From: Saprospirales bacterium | Lineage (GTDB): Bacteria > Bacteroidota > Bacteroidia > Chitinophagales > Saprospiraceae | Direction: 5' to 3' | Assembly (NCBI GenBank): GCA_016711045.1 | Contig: JADJTT010000001.1 | Location: 558,001 to 622,000 of the forward strand | Length of the DNA: 64,000 nucleotides | In this document: positions 35,311-43,573 of the stretch, in pieces | Numbering within the stretch: the stretch's first letter is position 1 | Layout of the letters: the number at the start of each line of letters is the position of its first letter | Notes under the pieces: generated by a model | The model's database searches: none | The model's input: only the letters and a program-made list of their open reading frames with translations | What the model was told of the DNA's origin: nothing | Made by a program: the position numbers and the translations under genes

Positions 35311-35835
35311 TTAGTTGAGCTTCATCTCGTCCACCAGTTCCTTGACGTATTGCTCGTGTTCGCCTTTATTTTTTAACTCCCGCTGCAGAATTTTCTCCGC
35401 GATATCTACCGCGATATTACCCACCTGGTTTTTCAGGTCCACCACAGCGGCCATGCGCATGTTCTCAATTTCCTCTTTGGCATTGATGACCACACGGTGG
35501 GCTTCTTCCTTGGCCTTATCCTTCGCCTCGGCAATGATCGTATCTTTTGCCAGTTTGGCTTCATGAAGGATTTTAGCCCGCTCTTCCTGAGCCAGGGCAA
35601 GCAGTTCTTCATTTTTTGCCTGGAGATTAGCCATCTCTTCCCGCGCCTGTTTGGCGGAATCCAACGAGTTTTGAATATCCAGCTCCCGTTCCTTCAAGGC
35701 ATTGGCGATCGGTTTGAACGCAAACCGACTCATCAGAAACCAGAAAAGGGCAAAGATGATGGTGGTCCAGAATACAGTCCCTGGATCAGGGCGGATGACC
35801 GTAAATTCAGCTAAAAAGATCAAATTGCTCATCAT
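35311..35835 (-). CDS. atpF: ATP synthase F0 b subunit
   Basis: 174 aa. One N-terminal membrane helix (FWTTIIFALFWFLMSRFAF) is followed by a long charged coiled coil (LKERELDIQNSLDSAKQARE...) and the C-terminal delta-binding part. The first codons are ATG-ATG, so the start is uncertain by one residue. It forms the outer stalk as a dimer. It lies between atpE and atpH. Confidence 0.96.
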   Translation of the reverse strand: MMSNLIFLAEFTVIRPDPGTVFWTTIIFALFWFLMSRFAFKPIANALKERELDIQNSLDSAKQAREEMANLQAKNEELLALAQEERAKILHEAKLAKDTIIAEAKDKAKEEAHRVVINAKEEIENMRMAAVVDLKNQVGNIAVDIAEKILQRELKNKGEHEQYVKELVDEMKLN

Positions 35836-35869
35836 GAATATGCAAATTGAATGTGATTCGATTTAGAGT

Positions 35870-35907
35870 GGGCTGCTCCGGCAACCAACCGTTGCCGCGA
35901 ACAGCCC
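35870..35907. repeat. Hairpin between atpE and atpF
   Basis: GGGCTG (35870-35875) pairs with CAGCCC (35902-35907), and CGGCAAC (35879-35885) pairs with GTTGCCG (35891-35897) around a 5-nt loop. On the mRNA (minus strand) it lies just after the atpE stop. Such a structure could protect the atpE message or attenuate readthrough, giving more c subunit than b. Confidence 0.55.
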
Positions 35908-35928
35908 TTTCTTTTTGGCTATCCCGTA

Positions 35929-36132
35929 TTATAGGATAAAGCTCAACACCATAGCGATCAGCGCAGCACCTTCCACCAAAGCGGCAGTAAGGATCATGTT
36001 TGCGCGAATATCACCTACAGCTTCCGGTTGACGAGCGATGGCGTCCATTGCGCGACCACCGATCTGTCCGATACCAATCCCTGCGCCAATTGCAGCAAGA
36101 GCCAAGCCAAGTGCGGTAATAGAACCAGTCAT
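35929..36132 (-). CDS. atpE: ATP synthase F0 c subunit
   Basis: A 67-aa proteolipid with two membrane helices and the polar loop ARQPEAVGD. The ion-binding Glu is in AALVEGAALIAMV. The residue after it is Gly rather than the Ser-Thr of Na+-binding rings, so proton coupling is likely although GQIGG keeps a Gln in helix 1. It lies between the a and b genes, with hairpin-forming spacers on both sides. Confidence 0.97.
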   Translation of the reverse strand: MTGSITALGLALAAIGAGIGIGQIGGRAMDAIARQPEAVGDIRANMILTAALVEGAALIAMVLSFIL

Positions 36133-36144
36133 AGTTATAGAGGT

Positions 36145-36214
36145 TTATGTAGTTTAAAGTTAATGAGGTTTATAAGGTTTATAAGGTTTAATAAACCTCA
36201 TAAACTTGATAAAC
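36145..36214. repeat. AGGTTTAT repeats and hairpin in the atpB-atpE spacer
   Basis: The spacer repeats GAGGTTTAT / AAGGTTTAT four times and contains ATGAGGTTTAT ... ATAAACCTCAT, an 11-bp-arm inverted repeat. On the mRNA this lies upstream of the c-subunit start. It might affect atpE translation, or be a neutral duplicated spacer. Confidence 0.5.
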
Positions 36215-36223
36215 CCTCAAATA

Positions 36224-37516
36224 TCAATGATGATCCTCCTCGATAGCCGCACCGATATAGGAAGCGGTCAAGAGGGTGAACACGAATGCCTGAATAAATG
36301 CCACCAGCAACTCGATGGCCATGATAAACATGGTAAGTGGAATGGAAGCTGCAGCCCCACCCAGGGAGCCGCCCATACTGGCGCCTGACTTACCGAATAT
36401 AAAGATCAAGCCCACAAAACTCAGCACGACGATGTGGCCGGCGGTAATGTTGGCAAAAAGACGAAGCATCAGGGTAAATGGCTTGATGAACAGGCCCAGC
36501 ACCTCTACCGGCGTAAGGATCAACTTGATCGGCGCCGGCACACCCGGCATCCAGAAAATATGCTTCCAATAGTTCTTGTTCCCGTTGATGTTGACCACCA
36601 CGAAAACGAACAAGGCCAGTACCATCGTTACACCCAGGTTTCCCGTCACGTTGCCGCTACCCGGGAAAAACGGAATTTGTCCGATAAGGTTCAACCCCAA
36701 AATAAAGAAGAATATGCTCAACAGGAAAGGTAGGTACTTGTCGTAGCGAGCCCCGATAAAAGGCTTTGCCACTTCATCCTGGATAAACAATACAATCGGC
36801 TCCATGAACCCTTGCAGTCCCTTCGGCGCTTGGCCTCTGCGAGCCTGGTATGTCTTGGCAACCGACCGAAAAACCAGGAAGAAAAAAATCAGCACCAACA
36901 ACATGGTAAACACGTTCTTGGTAATGGAAAAATCGTAAAAGGATGTAATGCCCCCGCCAAAAACGCCGCCATCCAACGTGCTGCGGTTTTCAAGGGCATA
37001 GCAGGTTCCACCGTATACTGCCACCGGCATTTCCACTTCTTTCCCTTTCACGGATTCCATGACGTGCGAGATGCATTCGATCTCTACTTCCCCTTTTGGG
37101 AAAGCCGTGTCTGCAATCCGCTTCACTTCCCCGTGCACCAATACATAGCGGTCAATAGCTTTGGAGCCGTTTCCGTGGTGGTGCGCCTCAAACTTGTTGG
37201 CCATCATCAGGGTCCAACCGTGATCCGGAGCATAGAGGATGCAAGGCAGTGGAATGTAAAAATCGCCGGCTACATGGAAAGCGTTGGCATCGCCAATATG
37301 CTGGAATGCAGACGCAGTAGGATTGTATTCGGGAAATGCTTCTTCGTCGTGAAGACACCCACACGCCCCATGCCCCTCCTGGCCTGCCGATGCCTCTTCG
37401 GCATGGCTGGCTGAGTTCGAATGTTGATCGCCGTGTTGGTCCTGTCCATAGGTGACGGTCAGGAAGCTCAGTAACAGGCCAATAATTAAAGAAAATGAAC
37501 GCATGCGAATTCCCAT
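36224..37516 (-). CDS. atpB: ATP synthase F0 a subunit with long N-terminal extension
   Basis: A 430-aa protein. A signal peptide (about 1-24, LTVTYGQ) precedes an exported domain of about 150 residues that is rich in His, Glu and Cys at its start (GHGACGCLHDEE). The a-subunit core begins near residue 200. The essential Arg is in FTLMLRLFANITAGH, and the last helix has LVAFIQAFVFTLL. The periplasmic extension is typical of Bacteroidota AtpB and of unknown function. It heads the operon. No atpI/atpZ gene is upstream; the 264 bp before it (37517-37780) hold only the promoter. Confidence 0.95.
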   Translation of the reverse strand: MGIRMRSFSLIIGLLLSFLTVTYGQDQHGDQHSNSASHAEEASAGQEGHGACGCLHDEEAFPEYNPTASAFQHIGDANAFHVAGDFYIPLPCILYAPDHGWTLMMANKFEAHHHGNGSKAIDRYVLVHGEVKRIADTAFPKGEVEIECISHVMESVKGKEVEMPVAVYGGTCYALENRSTLDGGVFGGGITSFYDFSITKNVFTMLLVLIFFFLVFRSVAKTYQARRGQAPKGLQGFMEPIVLFIQDEVAKPFIGARYDKYLPFLLSIFFFILGLNLIGQIPFFPGSGNVTGNLGVTMVLALFVFVVVNINGNKNYWKHIFWMPGVPAPIKLILTPVEVLGLFIKPFTLMLRLFANITAGHIVVLSFVGLIFIFGKSGASMGGSLGGAAASIPLTMFIMAIELLVAFIQAFVFTLLTASYIGAAIEEDHH

Positions 37517-37553
37517 TTTTATTTAGGGAAACCCCCTTTTTCAAAAACCGCTG

Positions 37554-37582
37554 CAAAGGTAGCTATATATGGGAGTTTTAAA
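37554..37582 (-). promoter_or_regulatory. Promoter of the atp operon
   Basis: On the minus strand TACCTTTG (37554-37561) is an exact -7 match, with TTTA (37579-37582) 17 nt upstream as a one-mismatch -33 box. TACCTTTG occurs identically before atpD, suggesting matched expression of the two atp units. Confidence 0.6.
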
Positions 37583-37780
37583 AAAGCCTGAACCACTTTT
37601 TTTTCTGCCTCCGCTATTTCGATCGTTTGGCGTTCAGGCACTTAAATATCCCGGCCTTCGCAGGGCTGCTTTGAAAAGTGGGAAAAATTTATCCCCGTAG
37701 AATTTTCTTACACCTAACCCCCTTGAATTCAGAATTTAATGTGCTTCGTGCTTGCGAATAAATTTATCCGCCACCATACT

Positions 37781-39916
37781 TCACTTCAACTCCTTCTCCC
37801 CGATATATAATGCCAGACGGATCTTATGGTAGGGCACAGCTCCGTTCAATGCCTCAAAAATGGGCTTGAGCGTAAAGGGCTCTTCCTTTTGCCGCTGGGC
37901 CAAGTCCAACACCTGTTGAACCTCATCCGGTTGGATCAAGCGGTCGGTATCCACGACTTCCCCCTTTTCCATAAAATGGTATAAATGGTCATACACCCGC
38001 GCCACCGAAATCTCTTTTTTCTCCGCGATCTCCTCCACCGATAATCCCTGCTTGAAAAGGGTGAAGCTCTCCAGGTAAGTGGCTCCGGTTACGGAAAAAC
38101 CTTCTTCCTTTTTCTCCAATACAAACGCGCGAATGAGGTCCAGAAATTGGTTGCCGTAGAGGTGCAGTTTCCGTTCGCCGACACCGGTAATTTCTTTCAA
38201 TTCCTCATCGGTAAGCGGCTTTTTCTCGGCCATTTCCTCCAACGTGGCATCGTTGAAGACGATGTAAGGAGGCAGCCCATTCTTTCGAGCAATCTCCAAA
38301 CGGAGCTTTTTCAGATCCTGGAACAATCCCTCCCGCAGTTGTTCGCGCTTGCTAAGAGTACGCTGCGGTTTCGCCCGTTTCTCGCGCATTGCCCGTGCCT
38401 GCACCAACTCTACTTGCCGCCCGTTGAACAACACCTCTTTCCCCGCATTCGTGAGCCGCAATTGGCCAAATTCTTCGTGAGCCACCTCGATCAGTCCCTG
38501 GTTGAGGAACTGCTCGAAATATTGCCGCCAATCCAGGTAGGAAAGGTCACGGCCCGCGCCAAAAGTTTTGATCTGATGGTAGCCGCGGTCGTAGATCTCC
38601 TGCTTGCCCGATCCCCGCAAAATATCGATGAGCATGTTCATACCGACCTTTTCATTCACACGGGCAATAGCGGAAAGGGCTTTCTGCGCCAGGACCGTAC
38701 CCTCAAAATATTGGGGCGGCTTCAGGCAGATATCGCAGTTGCCACATTTCTCGCGGAGGTCTTCCCCGAAGTAGCTCAGCAATATCTGGCGACGGCACTG
38801 CTGTCCGGTCGCATATTGGTACATTCGCTCCAATTTGACCAGATTGATCTCCGTCTGCTCGCCTTCCTCCTGTTTGAGAATGTCTTGCAACAAACTCACG
38901 TCGGCATAGCTGTAAAAAAGAACGGTTTCCGCTTTTACCCCATCACGTCCCGCCCGGCCGATCTCCTGGTAGTAACTTTCAATATTCTTCGGCAGGTTGT
39001 AGTGCATGACAAAACGGACGTTGGATTTGTCGATCCCCATGCCAAAAGCCACGGTAGCTGCGATGACGGTTATCCGGTCATTGATGAAGTCTTCCTGGGC
39101 GGCGCTGCGGTCTTTGTCGTTCATGCCGGCGTGGTAAAATCCCGCGTTGATGCCCCGCGCCTGCAGGCCTGCAGCTACCTGTTCGGTACTTTTCCTGCTA
39201 AGGCAGTAGATGATGCCCGGCTGGCCGGGACGCTGCTTGACAAACGCCGCGATCTGCCCAAGACGATCCTGTCCGGGACGGACTTCCAGGCTCAGATTGG
39301 GGCGATCGAAGGAGGCGAGGAACAACTCGGGATCATCGAGCGCCAGTTGCTCCGCAATATCCATTCGCGTCAGGCGGTCAGCCGTAGCAGTCAGCGCCAT
39401 GAGGGGTACGCCGGGAAGTTCCTTTTTCAGAAACTTCAACTGCGTATACTCCGGCCTGAAGTCGTGCCCCCAGGATGAAATACAATGCGCCTCGTCAATG
39501 GCCACCATATTGACCTTTGCCCGGCGCAACAACGGCAGAAATTCACTGGAAACAAGTCGCTCGGGAGATACATAGAGCAAGTCAATGGCGCCTTGGAAGA
39601 GTTCCTCCTCCACCATGCGCTGCTCTATGTGATCGAGCGTACTGTTCAAAAAAGAGGCTTTTACCCCGTTACCCCAAAGGGCTTCCACCTGATCTTTCAT
39701 CAGGGAGATAAGGGGTGATACGACAATACACGTACCCGGCATCAGAATAGCGGGCAATTGATAACAGATCGACTTCCCCCCGCCGGTCGGCATAAGGACG
39801 ATACTGTCTTTTCCGGATAATACGCGTTGAATGATCTCTGCCTGTAAAGGCCGGAAGGAATCAAATCCAAAATACTGCTTCAGAGCCTCATGCGCTTTCA
39901 CCATTTCCATACACAC
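37781..39916 (-). CDS. recQ: ATP-dependent DNA helicase RecQ
   Basis: A 711-aa 3'-5' helicase for recombination and fork repair. Walker A is MPTGGGKSICYQLP (K48), followed by the DEAH box AIDEAHCISSWGHDFRPEY and motif VI QEIGRAGRDG. The zinc-binding RQC region has C...CGNCDIC. Then come the winged helix, the HRDC domain (about 520-600), and a C-terminal helix-turn-helix-like domain with GLSVEEIAEKKEISVARVYDH, which is longer than in E. coli RecQ and common in Bacteroidota. It is a single gene. A -7-like TATCTTCG lies upstream. Confidence 0.96.
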   Translation of the reverse strand: MCMEMVKAHEALKQYFGFDSFRPLQAEIIQRVLSGKDSIVLMPTGGGKSICYQLPAILMPGTCIVVSPLISLMKDQVEALWGNGVKASFLNSTLDHIEQRMVEEELFQGAIDLLYVSPERLVSSEFLPLLRRAKVNMVAIDEAHCISSWGHDFRPEYTQLKFLKKELPGVPLMALTATADRLTRMDIAEQLALDDPELFLASFDRPNLSLEVRPGQDRLGQIAAFVKQRPGQPGIIYCLSRKSTEQVAAGLQARGINAGFYHAGMNDKDRSAAQEDFINDRITVIAATVAFGMGIDKSNVRFVMHYNLPKNIESYYQEIGRAGRDGVKAETVLFYSYADVSLLQDILKQEEGEQTEINLVKLERMYQYATGQQCRRQILLSYFGEDLREKCGNCDICLKPPQYFEGTVLAQKALSAIARVNEKVGMNMLIDILRGSGKQEIYDRGYHQIKTFGAGRDLSYLDWRQYFEQFLNQGLIEVAHEEFGQLRLTNAGKEVLFNGRQVELVQARAMREKRAKPQRTLSKREQLREGLFQDLKKLRLEIARKNGLPPYIVFNDATLEEMAEKKPLTDEELKEITGVGERKLHLYGNQFLDLIRAFVLEKKEEGFSVTGATYLESFTLFKQGLSVEEIAEKKEISVARVYDHLYHFMEKGEVVDTDRLIQPDEVQQVLDLAQRQKEEPFTLKPIFEALNGAVPYHKIRLALYIGEKELK

Positions 39917-39966
39917 ACAATTTAAGGTTCATCCAACAGAGTGGCCAGGTAGCGAAGATATGAAAA

Positions 39967-40009
39967 TTATAAAAAACATCCCGACCGCAAGCCGGGATGT
40001 TTTTTATAA
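39967..40009. terminator. Hairpin between the molybdopterin gene and recQ
   Basis: TTATAAAAAACATCCCG and CGGGATGTTTTTTATAA are exact complements around a 9-nt loop, with A/T runs at the base. It serves as terminator 3 bp past the molybdopterin oxidoreductase stop. Confidence 0.85.
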
Positions 40010-40011
40010 AA

Positions 40012-42234
40012 TCACACCTCCATCACATCTTCCTCCAACCCCGACCAACTTGTAGCCTGGGGGCCGGCAGCCTTCCTCACTTCCACCGGAATTCCCGTCA
40101 GGTGCACCATGCCGGAAAGCCCTTCGACTTTTTCAGGACCGTCGGCCGCCAGGATATTGACGTTGACGCCGCGGGTCTTTTTAGCCACCTGCATGTGGGT
40201 GGACTGGTGGCCCCAACCATGTGGTAAGGCTACAGTGCCAGGCATAAGGTCATCGAGCAACCAGAGGTTGACCCGTACAGTCGCCGTTTGGGATTTTACG
40301 TCGACGAGGTCCAGTTGTTCCAACCCCAGCCGTTCGGCATCTTCGGGGTGCATGTATAGGTAGTTGGTTTCCCGTTCGCCCTGTACGAAGGGTTCATAGT
40401 TGTGGGTCCAGGAATTATGGGTATTGACGTGTCGCTTGGTGATGAGTTTCAATACGTCCTTGCGCTCCAGTTCGGCGTGGAAGTCGAGTTCCAGCTTTTT
40501 GGCTTGCCCGACCAGCACCTCCGGCGCCAGATGCAACAGGCCGTCATCGGTATAGACCCGCTTTCCCAAAAAGCATCCTCCTGGTGCCCTTCGCGGAGCT
40601 TGCCGTGCGTCTGCTTCAACAATTTTTTAAACCCGCCCTGTCCGGTGAGACGCATCAGCATCGACAACATGAATTCCTGGGGATGGAAGGTTGTTCGTCC
40701 TCGGGTTTGCGCGCACTGTGTATGCTTTTAGCGATCTCAAAAAAGCGCTGCGCCACTGCGGAACCAAAAATATTCACGCCACAGGCTTTGGCCAGGTCGA
40801 CGTAGATGGTGGCTTCGTCACGCTGCGCTCCATCGGGTTTGACGATGCGCTCCGTAGCCTGGATATAAGGCTTGGCCTGAAGGCCGAGCATGAGTGGAAA
40901 AATAAAGGGTAGATCAGGCCGCTCCAGTGGAGCTGTGCTGGGCAGCATGTAGTGGCCGACAGAACCGGTTTCATTGGGCAAAATATCGAGCGTCACCAAC
41001 AGTTCCAGGTCCTTAAATGCTTCCCGCATGCGATTGGAGTTGGCCATCGTGATCAGCGGATTGCCACCGGTGACGAAAAGCGCGCGAATCTGCTTATCGC
41101 CTGGAGTCAGGATCTCATCGGCCAATATCCCGCCTGGAAACGCGTCGTTGACGGAGGGAAGTCCGCCGATGCGGGAGCGGTCGGTGCGCAGCAAGATGCC
41201 GTTTTTGTGGCCAAATTTGGGGAAGTCGATCACGCCTTTGCTTACCAGGGTCCCCCCTTTTCGGTCGAGGTTGCCGGATATGGCGTTTATGCACTCCTGA
41301 ATCCAGAAGGCCAGCACGCCGTTGCCCCCCATGTTAACACCGGTGGAGCAATAGAGGGCTGCGCCGTCGGCTTTTTTATATACGTCTACCATTTCCCGCA
41401 ACTTTTCGGCAGGGATATGAGTGACTTTGGCGGTGCGCTCGGGTGTCCAGGGCTTGGCCAGGTCCAGCAGGATATCGAGACCCGACATGTGTTGTTCCAC
41501 TCGTTCCCGGTCAATGCCATTGCGACGGATCAGTTCATTCAGAAAGAGAGATAGAAAAACACATCGGTACCTGGCCGAATGAATACGTGTTCGCCGGCTA
41601 CCTTCGCGCTTTCCGTTTTCCTTGGATCTACAAAAAAGATCTTTCCACCCCGGCGCTCGAGTTCTTTGAGGTGCAAACTTGGGTTGGGCACTTGCAGGAA
41701 ACTCCACTTCGACACCATGGGGTTAGCGCCCACTACGATCAGGCAATTGGTGTGGAAGAGGTCGGGAAAAGGTTGGGTGAAGGGAAATCCGTAGAGGTGC
41801 TCCGCTACGGCAAATTTGTTGCTGCAATCCTGGGTAGCTGAAGCATACATGCTCTTCGAGCCAATACCTTGCATAAAGCCCTGCGCAAAAGCGGGGTGCA
41901 ACACGCCGAAGCCCGCCGCCGTGCCTACGTACATCGCCACCGAGTCGGCGCTGAACCGCCCGGTAATGCTTTTTACTTTTTCGCCAATCTCCGTCAATGC
42001 TTGCTCCCAACTCACCCGCTCCCATTTATCCCCTACCCGCTTCATCGGGTAGCGCAAGCGGTCGGGCGAGTTGAAGAGGTGGTGTTGTTTCAGGCCTTTC
42101 GGGCAGGCGAATCCGTTGGTTGCCACATGCCGCGTATCCGGTTTGATATCGACGACCTGGTTGCCTTCGACGTGCACTTCCAGGCCGCAGAGGGATTCGC
42201 AGATGCGGCAGAAGGTGTGTTTGATATTGCTCAT
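40012..42234 (-). pseudogene. Molybdopterin-dependent oxidoreductase broken by three frameshifts
   Basis: From the ATG at 42234 a protein of about 741 aa is restored by adding one base at each of about 41550, 40678 and 40570. The N-terminus has the 4Fe-4S motif FCRICESLCGLEV...GFACPKG. ASATQDCSNKFAVAEHLYG supplies a possible Cys ligand to Mo. The middle has GVNMGGNGVL and FVTGGNPLITMANS, and the C-terminal dinucleotide-binding domain has LYMHPEDAERLGL and ALPHGWGHQST. This is a NapA/Fdh-like family without signal peptide; the substrate is unknown. No molybdenum cofactor genes are nearby. Three lesions in one gene suggest decay, but all are one-base losses, four or five at homopolymer-like spots window-wide. 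Confidence 0.85.
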
Positions 42235-42241
42235 GGCGAAT

Positions 42242-42284
42242 AATGGGTGATTGGGTTGTTGGGTTGTTGGGTTGTTGGGTTGTT
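42242..42284. repeat. Octanucleotide microsatellite upstream of the molybdopterin gene
   Basis: GGGTTGTT is repeated four times directly upstream of the start codon, preceded by GGGTGATT. In frame it would encode Asn/Pro/Gln-rich residues, but translation most likely starts after it at 42234. Such repeats change length by slippage. Confidence 0.8.
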
Positions 42285-42297
42285 GCAAAATTACGTA

Positions 42298-42515
42298 TAT
42301 TTCTGTTTGAGTAGCGTCTCTCGAAGACTAGGGTTTACCCATTTTTTTTGGCGCAACACTCCAAAAGCCCCGGTAGGGGCGACCTGTTTATAGCCCGGGG
42401 TGTAAGCCCCGGGATCAGGAGTCATTATTTTTCGAAGCCCTGTAAGGGCGGCATGTTTAGGACTCAACGATAGAATTTCTGTTGGAGTAGCGTCTCTCGC
42501 AGAGGACGCTCAGAC
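42298..42515. repeat. GC-palindromic repeat element with flanking direct repeats
   Basis: TTTCTGTTTGAGTAGCGTCTCTCG (split: TTTCTGTTTGAG, TAGCGTCTCTCG) at about 42300 recurs with small changes at about 42477. Between them lie two copies of a palindrome-bearing motif: AGCCCCGGTAGGGGCGACCTG with GCCCGGGGTGTAAGCCCCGGG, and AAGCCCTGTAAGGGCGGCATG. The second copy of the flank extends to a hairpin AGCGTC...GACGCT. These look like REP-type dispersed elements. No transposase is present. The right edge abuts the vapC remnant. Confidence 0.65.
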
Positions 42516-42692
42516 AGGATCGAGATCTTCAGCGACATTTTTTCAAGCCTGAAAAAGGCGGGCAAGCCCATCCCCGTCTACGACATCTGGATCGCCGCCC
42601 TGGCGATCGAGACAGGGAGTGTGATCGTGCATTTGGACAAGCATTTTGAGGAGGTGGAGAAGGCGAGGACCTGGAAAAGTCTATCTTTGTAA
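42516..42692 (+). pseudogene. 3' remnant of a VapC (PIN-domain) toxin gene
   Basis: The sequence encodes IEIFSDIFSSLKKAGKPIP, then VYDIWIAALAIETGS and HLDKHFEEVEKARTW, ending in TAA. It matches the last third of the intact vapC at 45395-45790 with about 11 differences in 150 bases (about 93% identical). The similarity starts abruptly at ATCGAGATC, where the repeat element ends. It has no start and lacks the first PIN catalytic residues, so it cannot be functional. Confidence 0.9.
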
Positions 42693-42713
42693 ATCATAAT
42701 AAACATTGCTTCT

Positions 42714-42920
42714 ATGGAACCTTTTCGTTTGGACCGCACGGCTTTCAAAATAAACTCACATGAGGAGGCAACCTACCAGCGGGCGTATTGGATGGAAAAG
42801 ACACCCAGGGAGCGGCTTGCTGCTGCATGGTACCTGATCTGTGCCGCCTATGACCTGGATCGCCAAAACCCTCCCCGGATGGACCGCAGCGCATTTGCTA
42901 TCAAAAAACGGTCGCGATGA
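42714..42920 (+). CDS. Small protein coupled to a nucleotidyltransferase
   Basis: A 68-aa helical, charged protein. RLDRTAFKINSHEEATYQRAYWMEKTPRERLAAAWYLICAAY is quoted in pieces: TAFKINSHEE, YWMEKTPRERL and WYLICAAY. A repeated word, MDRSAFAIKKR, near the end echoes LDRTAFKIN at the start. It overlaps the nucleotidyltransferase by ATGA (42917-42920), the coupling usual in toxin-antitoxin pairs. I do not recognise a named family; similar short ORFs precede nucleotidyltransferase genes in other bacteria. It is 22 bp after the vapC remnant. Confidence 0.6.
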   Translation: MEPFRLDRTAFKINSHEEATYQRAYWMEKTPRERLAAAWYLICAAYDLDRQNPPRMDRSAFAIKKRSR

Positions 42921-43378
42921 GTAATATTTTTAATTCTGATTTCCAGGACTTCATCGCCGCCCTGAACCAATGCGAAGTCAAATACATTCTTGTAGGCGGC
43001 TATGCGGTCATTTTGCACGGCTATTCCCGTACGACAGGTGATATGGATATTTGGGTGCAGCCGAGCCAAGAGAACTACCGCCGCCTGGTTCAGACATTCC
43101 AGATTTTCGGAATGCCGGTATTCGACATGACGGAGGACAAATTTTTAGCACCGGACTTTTACGATGTATTCACCTTCGGCAGGCCTCCCGTCAGCATCGA
43201 CATTATCACGCATGTTAAAGGACTTGATTTTGAAGAGGCTGTTGCCAATGCACAGTGGTTTGAAATAGAGGAAGGGTTACAGATACGCGGCTTGAGTCTC
43301 AGGGATTTAATTCAGTCCAAGCAAGCGTCAGGGAGGAATAAGGATTTGGATGACATTGAGCATTTGACGGAGGAGTAG
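42917..43378 (+). CDS. MNT/DUF6036-type nucleotidyltransferase
   Basis: A 153-aa protein with the minimal nucleotidyltransferase fold. GGYAVILHGYSRTTGDMDIWV carries the G-G...D-x-D signature (as GGYAVILHG and GDMDIW), and a third carboxylate candidate is in PVSIDIITHV. Related proteins act as toxins or antitoxins (AbiEii, MenA, MNT/HEPN modules) by adding nucleotides to tRNA or to proteins; which applies here is unknown. It is translationally coupled to the 68-aa ORF. The setting, between a vapC remnant and a vapBC pair, supports a toxin-antitoxin or defence role. Confidence 0.75.
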   Translation: MSNIFNSDFQDFIAALNQCEVKYILVGGYAVILHGYSRTTGDMDIWVQPSQENYRRLVQTFQIFGMPVFDMTEDKFLAPDFYDVFTFGRPPVSIDIITHVKGLDFEEAVANAQWFEIEEGLQIRGLSLRDLIQSKQASGRNKDLDDIEHLTEE

Positions 43379-43573
43379 TTCCAAAAGCCCACAATTCCCT
43401 GGCGGTGATCAGGGTTCAGCAATTACCCCGTATATGCATCAATTTCTCCCGATAATTACCCCGTATTTATATAAATCCCGGTTCGAGCGGTGTATTCTGA
43501 TAAGGGACGCCCAAACACAAAATGGAGGATGCAATTTTCTTCGTAATTTCAAAGCAAAAGCCTCGCCCCATCC

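Noticed and set aside
38147..39478. 443-codon plus-strand open frame opposite recQ
   Set aside because: Antisense to a fully conserved RecQ; no motif of its own.
41816..42243. Overlapping open frames opposite the molybdopterin gene
   Set aside because: They lie over the 4Fe-4S domain coding strand and have no independent support.
42298..42515. CRISPR array
   Set aside because: The repeats are few, unequal and palindromic within a single block, and no cas genes exist in the window.
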